DNA of 51,085 nucleotides, from assembly GCA_947504275.1 (NCBI GenBank), contig CANNHA010000004.1, positions 1-51,085 of the forward strand. Reading direction: 5' to 3'. The DNA is from Flavobacteriales bacterium (GTDB lineage: Bacteria; Bacteroidota; Bacteroidia; Flavobacteriales_D; Sanyastnellaceae). The notes under the pieces are model-generated. The model ran no database searches. It had not been told where the DNA came from and worked only from the letters and a program-made list of their open reading frames with translations. Positions within the stretch are counted from its first letter, which is position 1. Every line of letters begins with the position of its first letter. The position numbers and the translations under genes are program-made. This document shows, piece after piece, positions 26,223-33,968 of the stretch.

Positions 26223-26783
26223 ATGTTGGATTACGAAATCAAAATCAGCCCTTCATCCACCATTGATGTCTGGGGAAAAATCAGTCTAGGCGCAGTGGTT
26301 ATGGGACTATTTTACCTCATCCCTAACCGTTGGGAAGGCCTGCCCATACTTCCTTTTGAATGGGCCGGCATTACTTTGGTGGCGCTTACGCTCAATTGGA
26401 GAAAGGCACTAGCCTCCCTATTGCTTTTTCAATTGACCATCATTTTGATTGCTGTATATTTTCAAGGTTATTCAATCAAAGCATTGCTATCTCTTCCCGG
26501 TATGATGATGGCTGAAATAGCAGCTGTTGTCATTACGGCCAGATGCAATGAATGGAAAGATGCTTATTTGCCCTGGTGGAATTTTATGATTGCAGTTTTG
26601 GGTATGACTATAATTCTGCTGGGCTCTGCCTTTTGGATGAAAGCCTTGGGTGATCAAAATTGGACACAACTCATCAAAGCCATGTACACTGGCATTCTTA
26701 TGCTTTCAGCGTTTCTATTAATGCTGCAACAATTGCTTTGGAGACTAATCAAAGGAAGAGAATCTTATTACAACAAAAAATGA
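26223..26783 (+). CDS. Small multi-pass inner-membrane protein of unknown function
   Basis: A 186-residue protein with five or six membrane segments (for example ISLGAVVMGLFYLIP, AGITLVALTLNWRKALASLL, FMIAVLGMTIILLGSAFWM). Size and the segment LPILPFEWAGITLVALTLNW recall short BioY-type S components of ECF transporters, but the similarity is weak and I do not assign it. The stop overlaps the ATG of the enoyl-CoA hydratase gene (ATGA, 26780-26783), which suggests coexpression. If it were a vitamin carrier, the energising ATPase and T component would have to be encoded elsewhere. Confidence 0.7.
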   Translation: MLDYEIKISPSSTIDVWGKISLGAVVMGLFYLIPNRWEGLPILPFEWAGITLVALTLNWRKALASLLLFQLTIILIAVYFQGYSIKALLSLPGMMMAEIAAVVITARCNEWKDAYLPWWNFMIAVLGMTIILLGSAFWMKALGDQNWTQLIKAMYTGILMLSAFLLMLQQLLWRLIKGRESYYNKK

Positions 26784-27550
26784 TCAATTACGATATCAAT
26801 CAAGGTATAGCCACCATCACTTTGAATCGACCAGATAAGTTCAATAGTTTCAACCGTCCAATGGCGGATGCTTTCAATGCTGCTTTACAAGAAGCTAGCT
26901 CAGATGAAAATATCAGATGCGTTATCATCACAGGTGAGGGCAAAGCCTTTTGTGCTGGTCAGGATCTACAAGAAGCCATTGACCCCAATGGGCCTGGTTT
27001 AAAAAAAATCATTGAAGAAGGATACAACCCTTCAATTTTGCGCATAACAGAAATGCCCAAGCCCGTCATTGCTGCTGTCAATGGAGTAGCTGCTGGTGCC
27101 GGAGCCAACATTGCATTGGCTTGTGATTTTGTAATCGCCAAGCAAAGCGCTTCCTTTATTCAAGCTTTTTCCAAAATTGGATTGATTCCCGATAGCGGTG
27201 GCACTTATTTCTTACCTAGACTCATTGGTTATCAGAGAGCATTGGCGCAAATGATGTTGGGCGATAAAATCAGCGCAGATGAGGCCATGCAAATGGGAAT
27301 GATTTATCAAAGTGTCAATGATGAACAATTCAATGAAGCCACACAATCACTAGCCACCCAGTTGTCCAATATGCCAACAAAAGCATTGGCTCTAACCAAA
27401 TTCGCGCTGCAAAAAAGCATGCAATCTGATTTGCCGACGCAATTAGGAAATGAGTTGCACGGCCAATTAGAAGCGGGCAACTCCCTAGATCACAAGGAAG
27501 GTGTACAAGCTTTTTTAGAAAAAAGAAAACCAATTTTCCAAGGTAAATAA
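26780..27550 (+). CDS. Enoyl-CoA hydratase/isomerase, PaaG-like
   Basis: Cytosolic crotonase-fold enzyme of 256 residues. The oxyanion-hole motif AGAGANIALACDF and the loop KIGLIPDSGGTYFLPR, with an Asp typical of PaaG, suggest the epoxyphenylacetyl-CoA isomerase (oxepin-forming) subgroup of phenylacetate breakdown. No other paa gene is in the window, so a general enoyl-CoA isomerase or hydratase role is equally possible. The start at 26780 is preferred to the longer frame from 26660 because MINYDINQGIATITLNRPDK matches the family N-terminus and the ATG overlaps the upstream stop. Confidence 0.88.
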   Translation: MINYDINQGIATITLNRPDKFNSFNRPMADAFNAALQEASSDENIRCVIITGEGKAFCAGQDLQEAIDPNGPGLKKIIEEGYNPSILRITEMPKPVIAAVNGVAAGAGANIALACDFVIAKQSASFIQAFSKIGLIPDSGGTYFLPRLIGYQRALAQMMLGDKISADEAMQMGMIYQSVNDEQFNEATQSLATQLSNMPTKALALTKFALQKSMQSDLPTQLGNELHGQLEAGNSLDHKEGVQAFLEKRKPIFQGK

Positions 27551-27553
27551 GCC

Positions 27554-27820
27554 ATGTCACAGGATTGGATTAATGTAAAAAATCAATTGCCAATGGATGG
27601 TCAGCGTGTTTTGGTTTTTGTCCCAAATAACAAACACTTCCTTCCGGGTAAGAGCGGTGAATTCGAGATGCGCGAGGTGATGATCATGAAATTCTGTGAA
27701 AACTTTTACCCCGCTGAAAGCGAAAGAGGCATGAAGTACGGTGTGCATTTTTGGTCTGGTGAAGGAAACAGCAATTGTTTTTTCCACACTGTCACCCAAT
27801 GGATGCCGCTGCCAGAATAA
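27554..27820 (+). CDS. DUF551 domain protein
   Basis: An 88-residue cytosolic protein that fits the DUF551 pattern: N-terminal WINVKNQLPMDGQRVLVFVP and C-terminal VTQWMPLPE, with Trp, Pro and Gly at the expected places. DUF551 proteins are small, of unknown function and often found in phages, but nothing else here is phage-like. It starts three bases after the stop of the PaaG-like gene and is the last gene of that short operon. A weak A/T-rich hairpin lies just after its stop (27823-27835). Confidence 0.82.
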   Translation: MSQDWINVKNQLPMDGQRVLVFVPNNKHFLPGKSGEFEMREVMIMKFCENFYPAESERGMKYGVHFWSGEGNSNCFFHTVTQWMPLPE

Positions 27821-27882
27821 AATTTACGCGGTAAAGATTTTTCCGATTCAATTCGCAAACCGGTATCTGCAGATATTCACTT

Positions 27883-29166
27883 TTAATACTCCAAACGAAT
27901 ATTTGCGCCGTCAATCTGAACATGCTCAATGACATTAACGTCGTCTGCCTGAAAATCTTTGGTCAAACGAATGTAATTATCAGAGTACCCTAACATGCGT
28001 CCATCTTCATTTACACCTTCCCACAATACACTTCTTTCTTGGCCAACAAAAGATTGATAAAATGCCCTTTTCTTTTTCTCAGAAAGCAATCTCAACTGAG
28101 TAGTTCTCTCTTGGCGTTTTGGAATGGGCACTACTTCTTCAATGCGCAATGCTGTGGTATTGGCTCGCTCACTATAGGTAAATACATGAAGATATGAAAC
28201 GGGCAATTCCTGAATAAAGTTCATTGTATTTTGAAACAACTCATCCGTCTCTCCAGGAAATCCTGTAATGACGTCAACACCTATGCAAGCATGCGGCATT
28301 TTTTCTTTGATGGCTATCATTCGAGACCGATACAAATCAGTGCGGTACCGTCTGCGCATGGCGCGCAATATCTCATCATCGCCGCTCTGCAATGGCACAT
28401 GAAAATGCGGCATAAACTTTTGAGATTTTGCCACAAAATCAATAATGTCCTCAGTTAACAAATTGGGTTCTATGCTAGATATGCGGTATCGATCAATACC
28501 GTCGAGTTCATCCAATGCTTTAATCAAGTCAAAAAAATTCTCTCCGTTATGTGCACCAAAATCACCAATATTGACTCCTGTTAAAACTATTTCCTTGGCT
28601 CCTTTTGAAATGGCCAAGTTGGCTTGTACGATGGTATCCGATATGCTTGTGCTTCTTGATCTTCCGCGCGCCAGAGGAATGGTACAAAAAGCGCAGAAGT
28701 AATTGCATCCATCTTGCACTTTCAGAAAAGTTCGGGTTCTATCGCCCGAAGAAAAGGAAGGAACAAATTCATTTACCTCTTTGATGTGTCCTACCACAAT
28801 TTTATTTCGCTCCTCCGATTTTTTCTGAATGTGGTCCAGTATCTTAAACTTCTCGTTGGCACCTAATACAACACTAACGCCATCAATCTGTGCAATTTCT
28901 TCTGGCTTCAATTGCGCATAGCAACCTACTACAGCCACAAACACTTCTGGATTAATCTTAATGGCACGTCGTACAATATTTCTGCACTTCTGATCTGCCT
29001 GATCTGTAACGCTGCAAGTGTTGATGACCAAAACATCGGGATGTTCATTCATCTCAACTTTTGCATAACCAGCCTCAGCTAAAATCTTAGAAATCTCACT
29101 GGTCTCCGCAAAATTCAATTTGCATCCCAAGGTATGAAATGCCACTTTAGGTCCTGCTGCGCTCAT
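27883..29166 (-). CDS. mtaB: tRNA t6A37 methylthiotransferase
   Basis: Radical-SAM enzyme that adds a methylthio group to t6A37 of tRNAs reading ANN codons. The 427 residues show the UPF0004 domain with its three cluster cysteines (TLGCKLN, INTCSVT, VVGCYAQ), then the radical-SAM cluster motif CNYFCAFC, then a C-terminal TRAM-like domain. The KLNxxET N-terminus separates MtaB from MiaB and RimO. Its start overlaps the 3' end of lgt by 20 bases, so it is transcribed with lgt. Confidence 0.95.
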   Translation of the reverse strand: MSAAGPKVAFHTLGCKLNFAETSEISKILAEAGYAKVEMNEHPDVLVINTCSVTDQADQKCRNIVRRAIKINPEVFVAVVGCYAQLKPEEIAQIDGVSVVLGANEKFKILDHIQKKSEERNKIVVGHIKEVNEFVPSFSSGDRTRTFLKVQDGCNYFCAFCTIPLARGRSRSTSISDTIVQANLAISKGAKEIVLTGVNIGDFGAHNGENFFDLIKALDELDGIDRYRISSIEPNLLTEDIIDFVAKSQKFMPHFHVPLQSGDDEILRAMRRRYRTDLYRSRMIAIKEKMPHACIGVDVITGFPGETDELFQNTMNFIQELPVSYLHVFTYSERANTTALRIEEVVPIPKRQERTTQLRLLSEKKKRAFYQSFVGQERSVLWEGVNEDGRMLGYSDNYIRLTKDFQADDVNVIEHVQIDGANIRLEY

Positions 29167-30328
29167 GGTATTTTTTTAATACAACTATGGCTATCGATCC
29201 ACCAACTACCATTACCAATGCTATGACCATGGCTTGGGTCCATTTCATTCCAAAGTACTCTACAAAATTGTTGACCCTTATTTGCTCAATGAAAAATCGC
29301 TCAATACCATTCATCACCAGATACAGCGCAAAGATGACTCCTGGAATTTGAATACGCTTGCGCAATGACCAAAGAACAAAGAATATCATTGTGGCCAAGA
29401 TGGTCTCATACAAGGGTGTAGGGAATACTGGAATTTCGAGGTGAGTTCCATAACCAGGAAATATGACACCATTCTCAATAGGCACTCCCATTCCCAAAAC
29501 ATTATTGGGGTAATCATATGACCAAAGCCAATCTGGAAAAATCTTCATCCAACTTGGAGCAGGTGAACCATTGTCGATTCCCCAGTCGCCGTCACCGCTG
29601 GTTTGACATCCCATACGACCAATGCCATAGGCCAATATCATACCCGGTGCTGCTGCGTCTGATAAGTTGAGTAATGGAAGATTTTTCTTCCTAGCGTAGA
29701 TCAAAACAACGATTGAACCCACAATAATTCCACCATAAATGGTGAGACCACTTGTGAAATTCTCCAAAGAGGGGTTGCTAAAAAAGACAACCAATTCATT
29801 GGGGTTTTCCAAAAGATGGAACAACTTAGCTCCTGACATCCCTGCTATTGCCGCAACAAAAGTGATGGATCCAACCAAAAGATGAGCAGGCTCTTCTACA
29901 ATCTGTTCCTTGGGTTGGGGCAATTGGGCTTTCTTATCTTCCCAATACTTCCAACCTCCCAAAATCAAAGCCAGCAAAATACCCAACAACGGATAACCAT
30001 CACCAGACATCAATGCTTTTTGAGCCATGCCATGCGCAAATATCTCATTGCTATTGACAAAAAGAAAAATCATTTTCCAGCCCAAAAAGAAACCCAGAAC
30101 AGCATTGGTAATAATCTCGCTCCATTGAGGTCCTGCACCCAATATCTGCTTTACTTTTTGCGCGGGAAAGACTCCCTTTTGCTCCATCCGCTTCATTTCC
30201 ATCTTGAGCAATACACTTGCCGTGATAAAAGCAAGGGCAACAAAAAAACCGAAACTATTGACCAACTTGAGGAATGGCAAATCCAGTCCTAAAAGATCTA
30301 AAAGGGCATGATAAAGGGTTGGGTACAT
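29147..30328 (-). CDS. lgt: Prolipoprotein diacylglyceryl transferase
   Basis: Inner-membrane enzyme that attaches diacylglycerol to the lipobox cysteine of prolipoproteins. At 393 residues it is longer than the ~280-residue E. coli form; part of the extra length is a polar insert (about residues 130-150, KYWEDKKAQLPQPKEQIVEE). The Lgt signature is AYGIGRMGCQTSGDGDWG, with GRMG where E. coli has GRIGN, and NGIERFFIEQIR lies near the C-terminus. Several membrane segments are evident. TATATTTG ends four bases before its ATG. It serves lipoproteins such as those at 8555-9592 and 51001. Confidence 0.93.
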   Translation of the reverse strand: MYPTLYHALLDLLGLDLPFLKLVNSFGFFVALAFITASVLLKMEMKRMEQKGVFPAQKVKQILGAGPQWSEIITNAVLGFFLGWKMIFLFVNSNEIFAHGMAQKALMSGDGYPLLGILLALILGGWKYWEDKKAQLPQPKEQIVEEPAHLLVGSITFVAAIAGMSGAKLFHLLENPNELVVFFSNPSLENFTSGLTIYGGIIVGSIVVLIYARKKNLPLLNLSDAAAPGMILAYGIGRMGCQTSGDGDWGIDNGSPAPSWMKIFPDWLWSYDYPNNVLGMGVPIENGVIFPGYGTHLEIPVFPTPLYETILATMIFFVLWSLRKRIQIPGVIFALYLVMNGIERFFIEQIRVNNFVEYFGMKWTQAMVIALVMVVGGSIAIVVLKKYHERSRT

Positions 30329-30332
30329 GTTA

Positions 30333-30340
30333 CAAATATA
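30333..30340 (-). promoter_or_regulatory. -7 promoter element TATATTTG for lgt-mtaB
   Basis: Perfect TAnnTTTG match on the minus strand, ending 4 bases before the lgt ATG. It sits between the thioredoxin-like gene and lgt. Confidence 0.55.
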
Positions 30341-30347
30341 AGGCGCA

Positions 30348-30926
30348 TCAGTTGGCCGATGAGAGGCGCTCCCATTCTTCTATGCAAGTAACTCCTCTGT
30401 CATCCGCATACCATTTGTGAATCATGGTAATAAAAGTTTCTTTGGTCAACCCCTCCGACTTCCATTGTGTAACTGCATCCTGCAAGACTTTGGGTCTAGC
30501 TCCCCACTGCTCCTCAACAACTCCTTCGTCATTGATAAATAAAAACATGGGAACTGCTCGCGCACCATTGGTCAGGTATTGATCCATCAGATCCAAATTC
30601 TCATCCCGCACAACAATTCGCAAATCATGTCCTTTGGCGACTGCCCACTTCTGCATATAAGGCAATATCTGAGCGCTATCCCCGCACCAACCCTCAGTAA
30701 TGACAAGAATCCTTTTGGAGTCCTTCGCGCGGGCAACCGGAGCAATATCTCCATGTTTATCAATTCTATTCATTCGTTGCTCATTCAAAATGCTGTAAGC
30801 CAATAAATCCGAGGATTGATTGGGACCCGTGACCATTTCCTTGGCATGTAAATCATGCATCAAAGCCCTAAAATCGGCATAAGTCAAGCCTTTGGCCCAG
30901 TAATTCTCTATCTCCAATTGATTCAT
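30348..30926 (-). CDS. Thioredoxin-family protein with a CxxS-type active site
   Basis: A 192-residue cytosolic protein with a thioredoxin fold. ILVITEGWCGDSAQILPYMQ places a single cysteine (CGDS) where thioredoxins have CxxC, followed by the cis-Pro strand ARAVPMFLF. With one cysteine it may act by a monothiol mechanism or as a bacilliredoxin-like enzyme, which would fit with bshC in the genome, but this is inference. The ATG at 30926 is chosen because a -7-like element ends four bases upstream. lgt follows on the same strand after 19 bases. Confidence 0.82.
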   Translation of the reverse strand: MNQLEIENYWAKGLTYADFRALMHDLHAKEMVTGPNQSSDLLAYSILNEQRMNRIDKHGDIAPVARAKDSKRILVITEGWCGDSAQILPYMQKWAVAKGHDLRIVVRDENLDLMDQYLTNGARAVPMFLFINDEGVVEEQWGARPKVLQDAVTQWKSEGLTKETFITMIHKWYADDRGVTCIEEWERLSSAN

Positions 30927-30930
30927 GGTG

Positions 30931-30938
30931 CAAAAATG
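30931..30938 (-). promoter_or_regulatory. -7-like promoter element CATTTTTG for the thioredoxin-like gene
   Basis: One mismatch to TAnnTTTG, 4 bases before the ATG. A TTTG at 30960-30963 has a 21-base spacer and fits as the -33 element. Confidence 0.45.
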
Positions 30939-30983
30939 CAATGATTTAATCTTGTAGACCAAATCATTTTACACAGAAAAAAC

Positions 30984-31013
30984 TTGACATGATAAGTATT
31001 TCGTTTATATTTG
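30984..31013 (+). promoter_or_regulatory. Complete Bacteroidota promoter for the RRM gene
   Basis: TTG at 30984-30986 and TATATTTG at 31006-31013 with a 19-base spacer, an ideal -33/-7 pair. The leader to the ATG at 31059 is about 40 bases and U-rich. Confidence 0.7.
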
Positions 31014-31058
31014 TTTATCCCTACACAAGTAGGTTTTAATTTTTTTAATTTTTATTAC

Positions 31059-31310
31059 ATGAACATTTTTGTTTCAGGCTTACCCTTCAGCCTTACTAGA
31101 GAAGAGTTAGAAAGTGCATTTCAGGCTTTCGGTAATGTAACTAGCGCACGCATCATCAAAGATCGTGACACTGGTCGTTCACGTGGATTTGGTTTTGTAG
31201 AAATGGATAGCGATGACGCTGCTCATTCTGCTATCTCAGCATTGGATCAAAGCGAATTGAAAGGTCGCCGTATCAATGTGAAAATTGCTGAAGAGCGTGC
31301 TTCAAGATAA
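31059..31310 (+). CDS. RRM-type RNA-binding protein
   Basis: An 83-residue single RNA-recognition motif. RNP2 is IFVSGL (3-8) and RNP1 is RGFGFVEM (42-49), with the usual aromatic residues for stacking RNA. It resembles the small RRM proteins of cyanobacteria and Bacteroidota, thought to act as RNA chaperones or post-transcriptional regulators. The start is ATG 31059 because MNIFVSGLPF begins the domain; the longer frame begins inside the promoter. It is monocistronic, with a strong promoter and a strong terminator (31331-31359), so it is probably well expressed. Confidence 0.95.
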   Translation: MNIFVSGLPFSLTREELESAFQAFGNVTSARIIKDRDTGRSRGFGFVEMDSDDAAHSAISALDQSELKGRRINVKIAEERASR

Positions 31311-31330
31311 TACTTTACCAGTACAAATGA

Positions 31331-31359
31331 AAAATCCGCTTTCGAGCGGATTTTTTTTT
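31331..31359 (+). terminator. Rho-independent terminator of the RRM gene
   Basis: Stem AAATCCGCT/AGCGGATTT with a UUCG loop, followed by an uninterrupted T run. Confidence 0.9.
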
Positions 31360-31383
31360 GATTAAATTCAGATTAGATTTTCG

Positions 31384-31770
31384 TCAATTCATCACAAAGG
31401 GGACTTCCAAATGAAAATCCGGAACTTTGGCAATAAACAATTCCTTGGTCAATCCATGCTGCATGGTGTAATAACCCGTCATGCGACCGCGGGGACTGCG
31501 CAAATCACAAGCTGAACTGTACACAAATGTTTCATTGGCCGCTATAAACGGCTGCTCTCCAACGACACCCGCTCCCTCAACTTCCCTGCAATGGCCTGAG
31601 GAGTCAAAAATATCCCAAAACCTGCGTGTCAGCTGCACCGGAAAATCATTGGTGTTGGTGATGCTTATTTCGTAGGAAAAAACGAAACTATTCAAAACAG
31701 GGCTTGATATCCCGGGCTCGTACTTGGCCAAGACATCAATCTTTACTCCTGCGGTAGTTAACGTCAACAT
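31384..31770 (-). CDS. apaG: ApaG-family protein
   Basis: A 128-residue protein with the single immunoglobulin-like ApaG domain: FVFSYEISITNTNDFPVQLT, RRFWDIFDSSG, EVEGAGVVGEQP and YYTMQHG. In enterobacteria ApaG is linked to Co2+ resistance and Mg2+ efflux and to Ap4A metabolism; the biochemical function remains unclear. Length and motifs are complete. TATCTTCG at 31776-31783 ends five bases before the ATG. The gene is convergent with the RRM gene, whose terminator lies in the gap. Confidence 0.94.
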   Translation of the reverse strand: MLTLTTAGVKIDVLAKYEPGISSPVLNSFVFSYEISITNTNDFPVQLTRRFWDIFDSSGHCREVEGAGVVGEQPFIAANETFVYSSACDLRSPRGRMTGYYTMQHGLTKELFIAKVPDFHLEVPFVMN

Positions 31771-31775
31771 GAGAG

Positions 31776-31783
31776 CGAAGATA
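31776..31783 (-). promoter_or_regulatory. -7 promoter element TATCTTCG for apaG
   Basis: TAnnTTCG match on the minus strand, 5 bases before the apaG ATG. No clear -33 element. Confidence 0.45.
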
Positions 31784-31797
31784 AATCATTTCATCCA

Positions 31798-31859
31798 CAA
31801 CTTTGTTGATAAGTCGTTGTTTTATTTGAAAAACGCGCGTTTTGAGGTTCGCATACCTC
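31798..31859. repeat. Cluster of three palindromes between apaG and the M49 peptidase gene
   Basis: CAAC-TTT-GTTG (31798-31808), a perfect 14-base palindrome AAAACGCGCGTTTT (31830-31843), and GAGGT/ACCTC with a 6-base loop (31844-31859). Imperfect DnaA-box-like sequences TCATCCACA (31790-31798) and TGTTGATAA (31804-31812) lie beside the first. Together they fill much of the 120-base gap and could be regulator binding sites. Confidence 0.5.
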
Positions 31860-31890
31860 TTTAATTTGCTTTCATTATTAATTCACTTTT

Positions 31891-33912
31891 ATGAAAAAAA
31901 TTATTCTTCTGTCCATTTTGTCTTTTGCCCTGACTACTGGATTTGCACAAGAGCGTGCACGCACAGCATGCAAGGACAGCGATGAAGGATTTGTCTATGA
32001 GGCAGACCGGTTTGCAGATATTCGAATCTTGAGATACCGTATTCCCTGCTTTGAATTGTTGACAACCAAACAAAAGGCCCTTGTTTACTATTTGACCCAA
32101 GCAGGTCTTGCGGGTCGTGACATCATGTGGGCCCAAAATGGAGAGTATAACTTACACATTAGAAATATTTGCGAGGCAATTTATAGAAGTTACCCTGGGA
32201 ACAAGGATAACTCAGAATGGAAGGCGTTCGAAACCTATCTCAAACAACTTTGGATGAGCAATGGTATTCATCATCACTACTCCAATTTGAAACACCAACC
32301 GCAGTTTTCAGAGAAATATTTTGATCAACTTTTAAATGAATCCAAAATTGATTGTCACGAAGGACATAAAAAAGTAATCTTTGATCCAACCATTGCCCCA
32401 CGCAAAGTGGAGAAAGATGCCAGCAAAGGTTTGGTAGAAAACTCAGCTGTCAACTTTTATGGCAAAGGCATTACCACAGCGGAGGCCATTGCATTCTATG
32501 AAAGCAAAATCAAACCCGATGACAGAACCCCATTGTCCTATGGAATCAATGCGGATTTAATCAAAGTAGATGGTAAAATTCAAGAAGAAGTATACAAGGT
32601 TGGAGGCAAATATGGCAAAGCTTTAGAACAAGTGGTTTATTGGTTGGAAAAAGCGGAGAAGGTGGCAGAAAATGATAAGCAGGCAGTTGCATTGCGCAAG
32701 CTCATTTTGTTTTACAAAACAGGTGATCTTAAAGCTTGGGATGATTTCAATATTCAATGGGCCAGAGCAACAGAGGGGGACATCGATTTCATTCACGGTT
32801 TTGTTGAGGTATACAATGATCCTTTGGGCAATCGCGGTTCTTATGAAACCATTGTGGAGATCAATGATTTTGAAGCCAGTGCCCGCATGAAAAGCATGAT
32901 GGATCATGCCCAGTGGTTTGAGGACAATAGTCCAACAGATAAAGCATACAAGAAAGACAAAGTGGTAGGAATTACCTACAAAGTAGTGAACGTGGCTGGA
33001 GAATGCGGAGACGCCAATCCATCTACCCCTATTGGAGTCAACCTTCCCAATGCCCAATGGATCAGAACCATGTACGGATCCAAGAGTGTTAGTTTGGGAA
33101 ATATAGAAGATGCCAACAATAAAGCGGGAGGCTCTGGAATATTGAAAGAATTTGCGCATGACGATGAGGAAGTTGAAAGAGCCATTAAATATGGCGAAAC
33201 AGCAGGAAAGATGCATACAGCCATGCATGAAGTGATTGGTCACGCCAGTGGTAAACTCAAGGAGGGCGTTGCTCCATCTTCACAAACATTGAAAGAGTAT
33301 GCATCAACCATTGAAGAAGGTAGAGCTGATTTGGTAGCCTTGTACTACGTCATGGATCCCAAATTGGTTGAATGGGGATTAATGCCAAGCCTCGAAGTGG
33401 GAATGGCTGAATATGATGGTTATTTCAGAAATGGACTTTTGGTACAACTTCGCAGATTGAAATTGGGTGAGGAAATAGAGGAATCTCACATGCGCAACCG
33501 CGCTTGGATCTGCAACTGGATTATGGAAAAAGCTGCACAAGAGGCAAATCCCTGTGTTGCAATAATTAAACGAGACGGTAAAACTTTTATTGATATCAGA
33601 AACTACGATCAAGTGAGAAAGCTAGTCGCCTCTTTACTCAATGAAGTACAACGCATCACTTCGGAAGGTGATTATGAGGCTGCCAGAAAATTGGCTGATG
33701 GCTATGGTAAGAAAGTGGACATGTCCATCCACAAAGAGGTACTTGATCGTTCAGAAAAATTGAACATTCCTCCATACAATGGTTTTATGAATCCATTGTT
33801 GGTTCCTGCCTTGGATGAGCAAGGAAACATTAAAGATGTTCAAGTTACCTACATGGATAGCTTTGCAAAGCAAATGTTGATGTATAGTGAGCAGTTTGGA
33901 TTTTTGAAATAA
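31891..33912 (+). CDS. Secreted dipeptidyl-peptidase III-like metallopeptidase (family M49)
   Basis: Zinc exopeptidase of 673 residues with a signal peptide (MKKIILLSILSFALTTGFAQ), so periplasmic or secreted. The M49 zinc motif HExxGH is HEVIGH at residues 446-451, and the second motif with the third ligand is EEGRAD at 475-480 (EECRAD in classical DPP III). It removes dipeptides from peptide N-termini in characterised relatives. The palindromes in the preceding gap may regulate it. A strong terminator follows at 33937. Confidence 0.93.
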   Translation: MKKIILLSILSFALTTGFAQERARTACKDSDEGFVYEADRFADIRILRYRIPCFELLTTKQKALVYYLTQAGLAGRDIMWAQNGEYNLHIRNICEAIYRSYPGNKDNSEWKAFETYLKQLWMSNGIHHHYSNLKHQPQFSEKYFDQLLNESKIDCHEGHKKVIFDPTIAPRKVEKDASKGLVENSAVNFYGKGITTAEAIAFYESKIKPDDRTPLSYGINADLIKVDGKIQEEVYKVGGKYGKALEQVVYWLEKAEKVAENDKQAVALRKLILFYKTGDLKAWDDFNIQWARATEGDIDFIHGFVEVYNDPLGNRGSYETIVEINDFEASARMKSMMDHAQWFEDNSPTDKAYKKDKVVGITYKVVNVAGECGDANPSTPIGVNLPNAQWIRTMYGSKSVSLGNIEDANNKAGGSGILKEFAHDDEEVERAIKYGETAGKMHTAMHEVIGHASGKLKEGVAPSSQTLKEYASTIEEGRADLVALYYVMDPKLVEWGLMPSLEVGMAEYDGYFRNGLLVQLRRLKLGEEIEESHMRNRAWICNWIMEKAAQEANPCVAIIKRDGKTFIDIRNYDQVRKLVASLLNEVQRITSEGDYEAARKLADGYGKKVDMSIHKEVLDRSEKLNIPPYNGFMNPLLVPALDEQGNIKDVQVTYMDSFAKQMLMYSEQFGFLK

Positions 33913-33936
33913 AAGACAACAGACGAAAATAAGGAA

Positions 33937-33968
33937 GGCTGATTCAAACCGAATCAGCCTTTTTTTTT
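33937..33968 (+). terminator. Rho-independent terminator of the M49 peptidase gene
   Basis: Nine-base-pair stem GGCTGATTC/GAATCAGCC, loop AAACC, then nine T's. The T run overlaps the stop codon of the convergent GNAT gene. Confidence 0.92.

Noticed and set aside
26660-26779. Longer N-terminus for the PaaG-like enzyme
   Set aside because: The extra 40 residues overlap the upstream membrane protein gene in another frame and do not look like a crotonase N-terminus; the ATGA overlap start is better.
26223-26783. BioY biotin transporter component
   Set aside because: Size and one segment resemble BioY, but the characteristic glycine-rich loop is missing, so the function was left open.
27554-27820. 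DUF551 gene as a prophage remnant
   Set aside because: DUF551 is common in phages, but this copy sits in a bacterial operon with coupled spacing and no other phage-like gene.
27823-27835. Terminator after the DUF551 gene
   Set aside because: TTTAC-GCG-GTAAA is only a five-base-pair AT-rich stem with a short T tract; too weak to call.
31790-31812. Replication origin between apaG and the M49 gene
   Set aside because: Two DnaA-box-like sequences each have a mismatch, the gap is only 120 bases, there is no long AT-rich unwinding region, and dnaA/dnaN are absent. Kept only as a low-confidence binding-site idea.
32623-33243. 206-residue open frame antisense to the M49 peptidase
   Set aside because: No promoter element or family resemblance; the sense strand encodes conserved M49 motifs. 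Long antisense frames are expected by chance.
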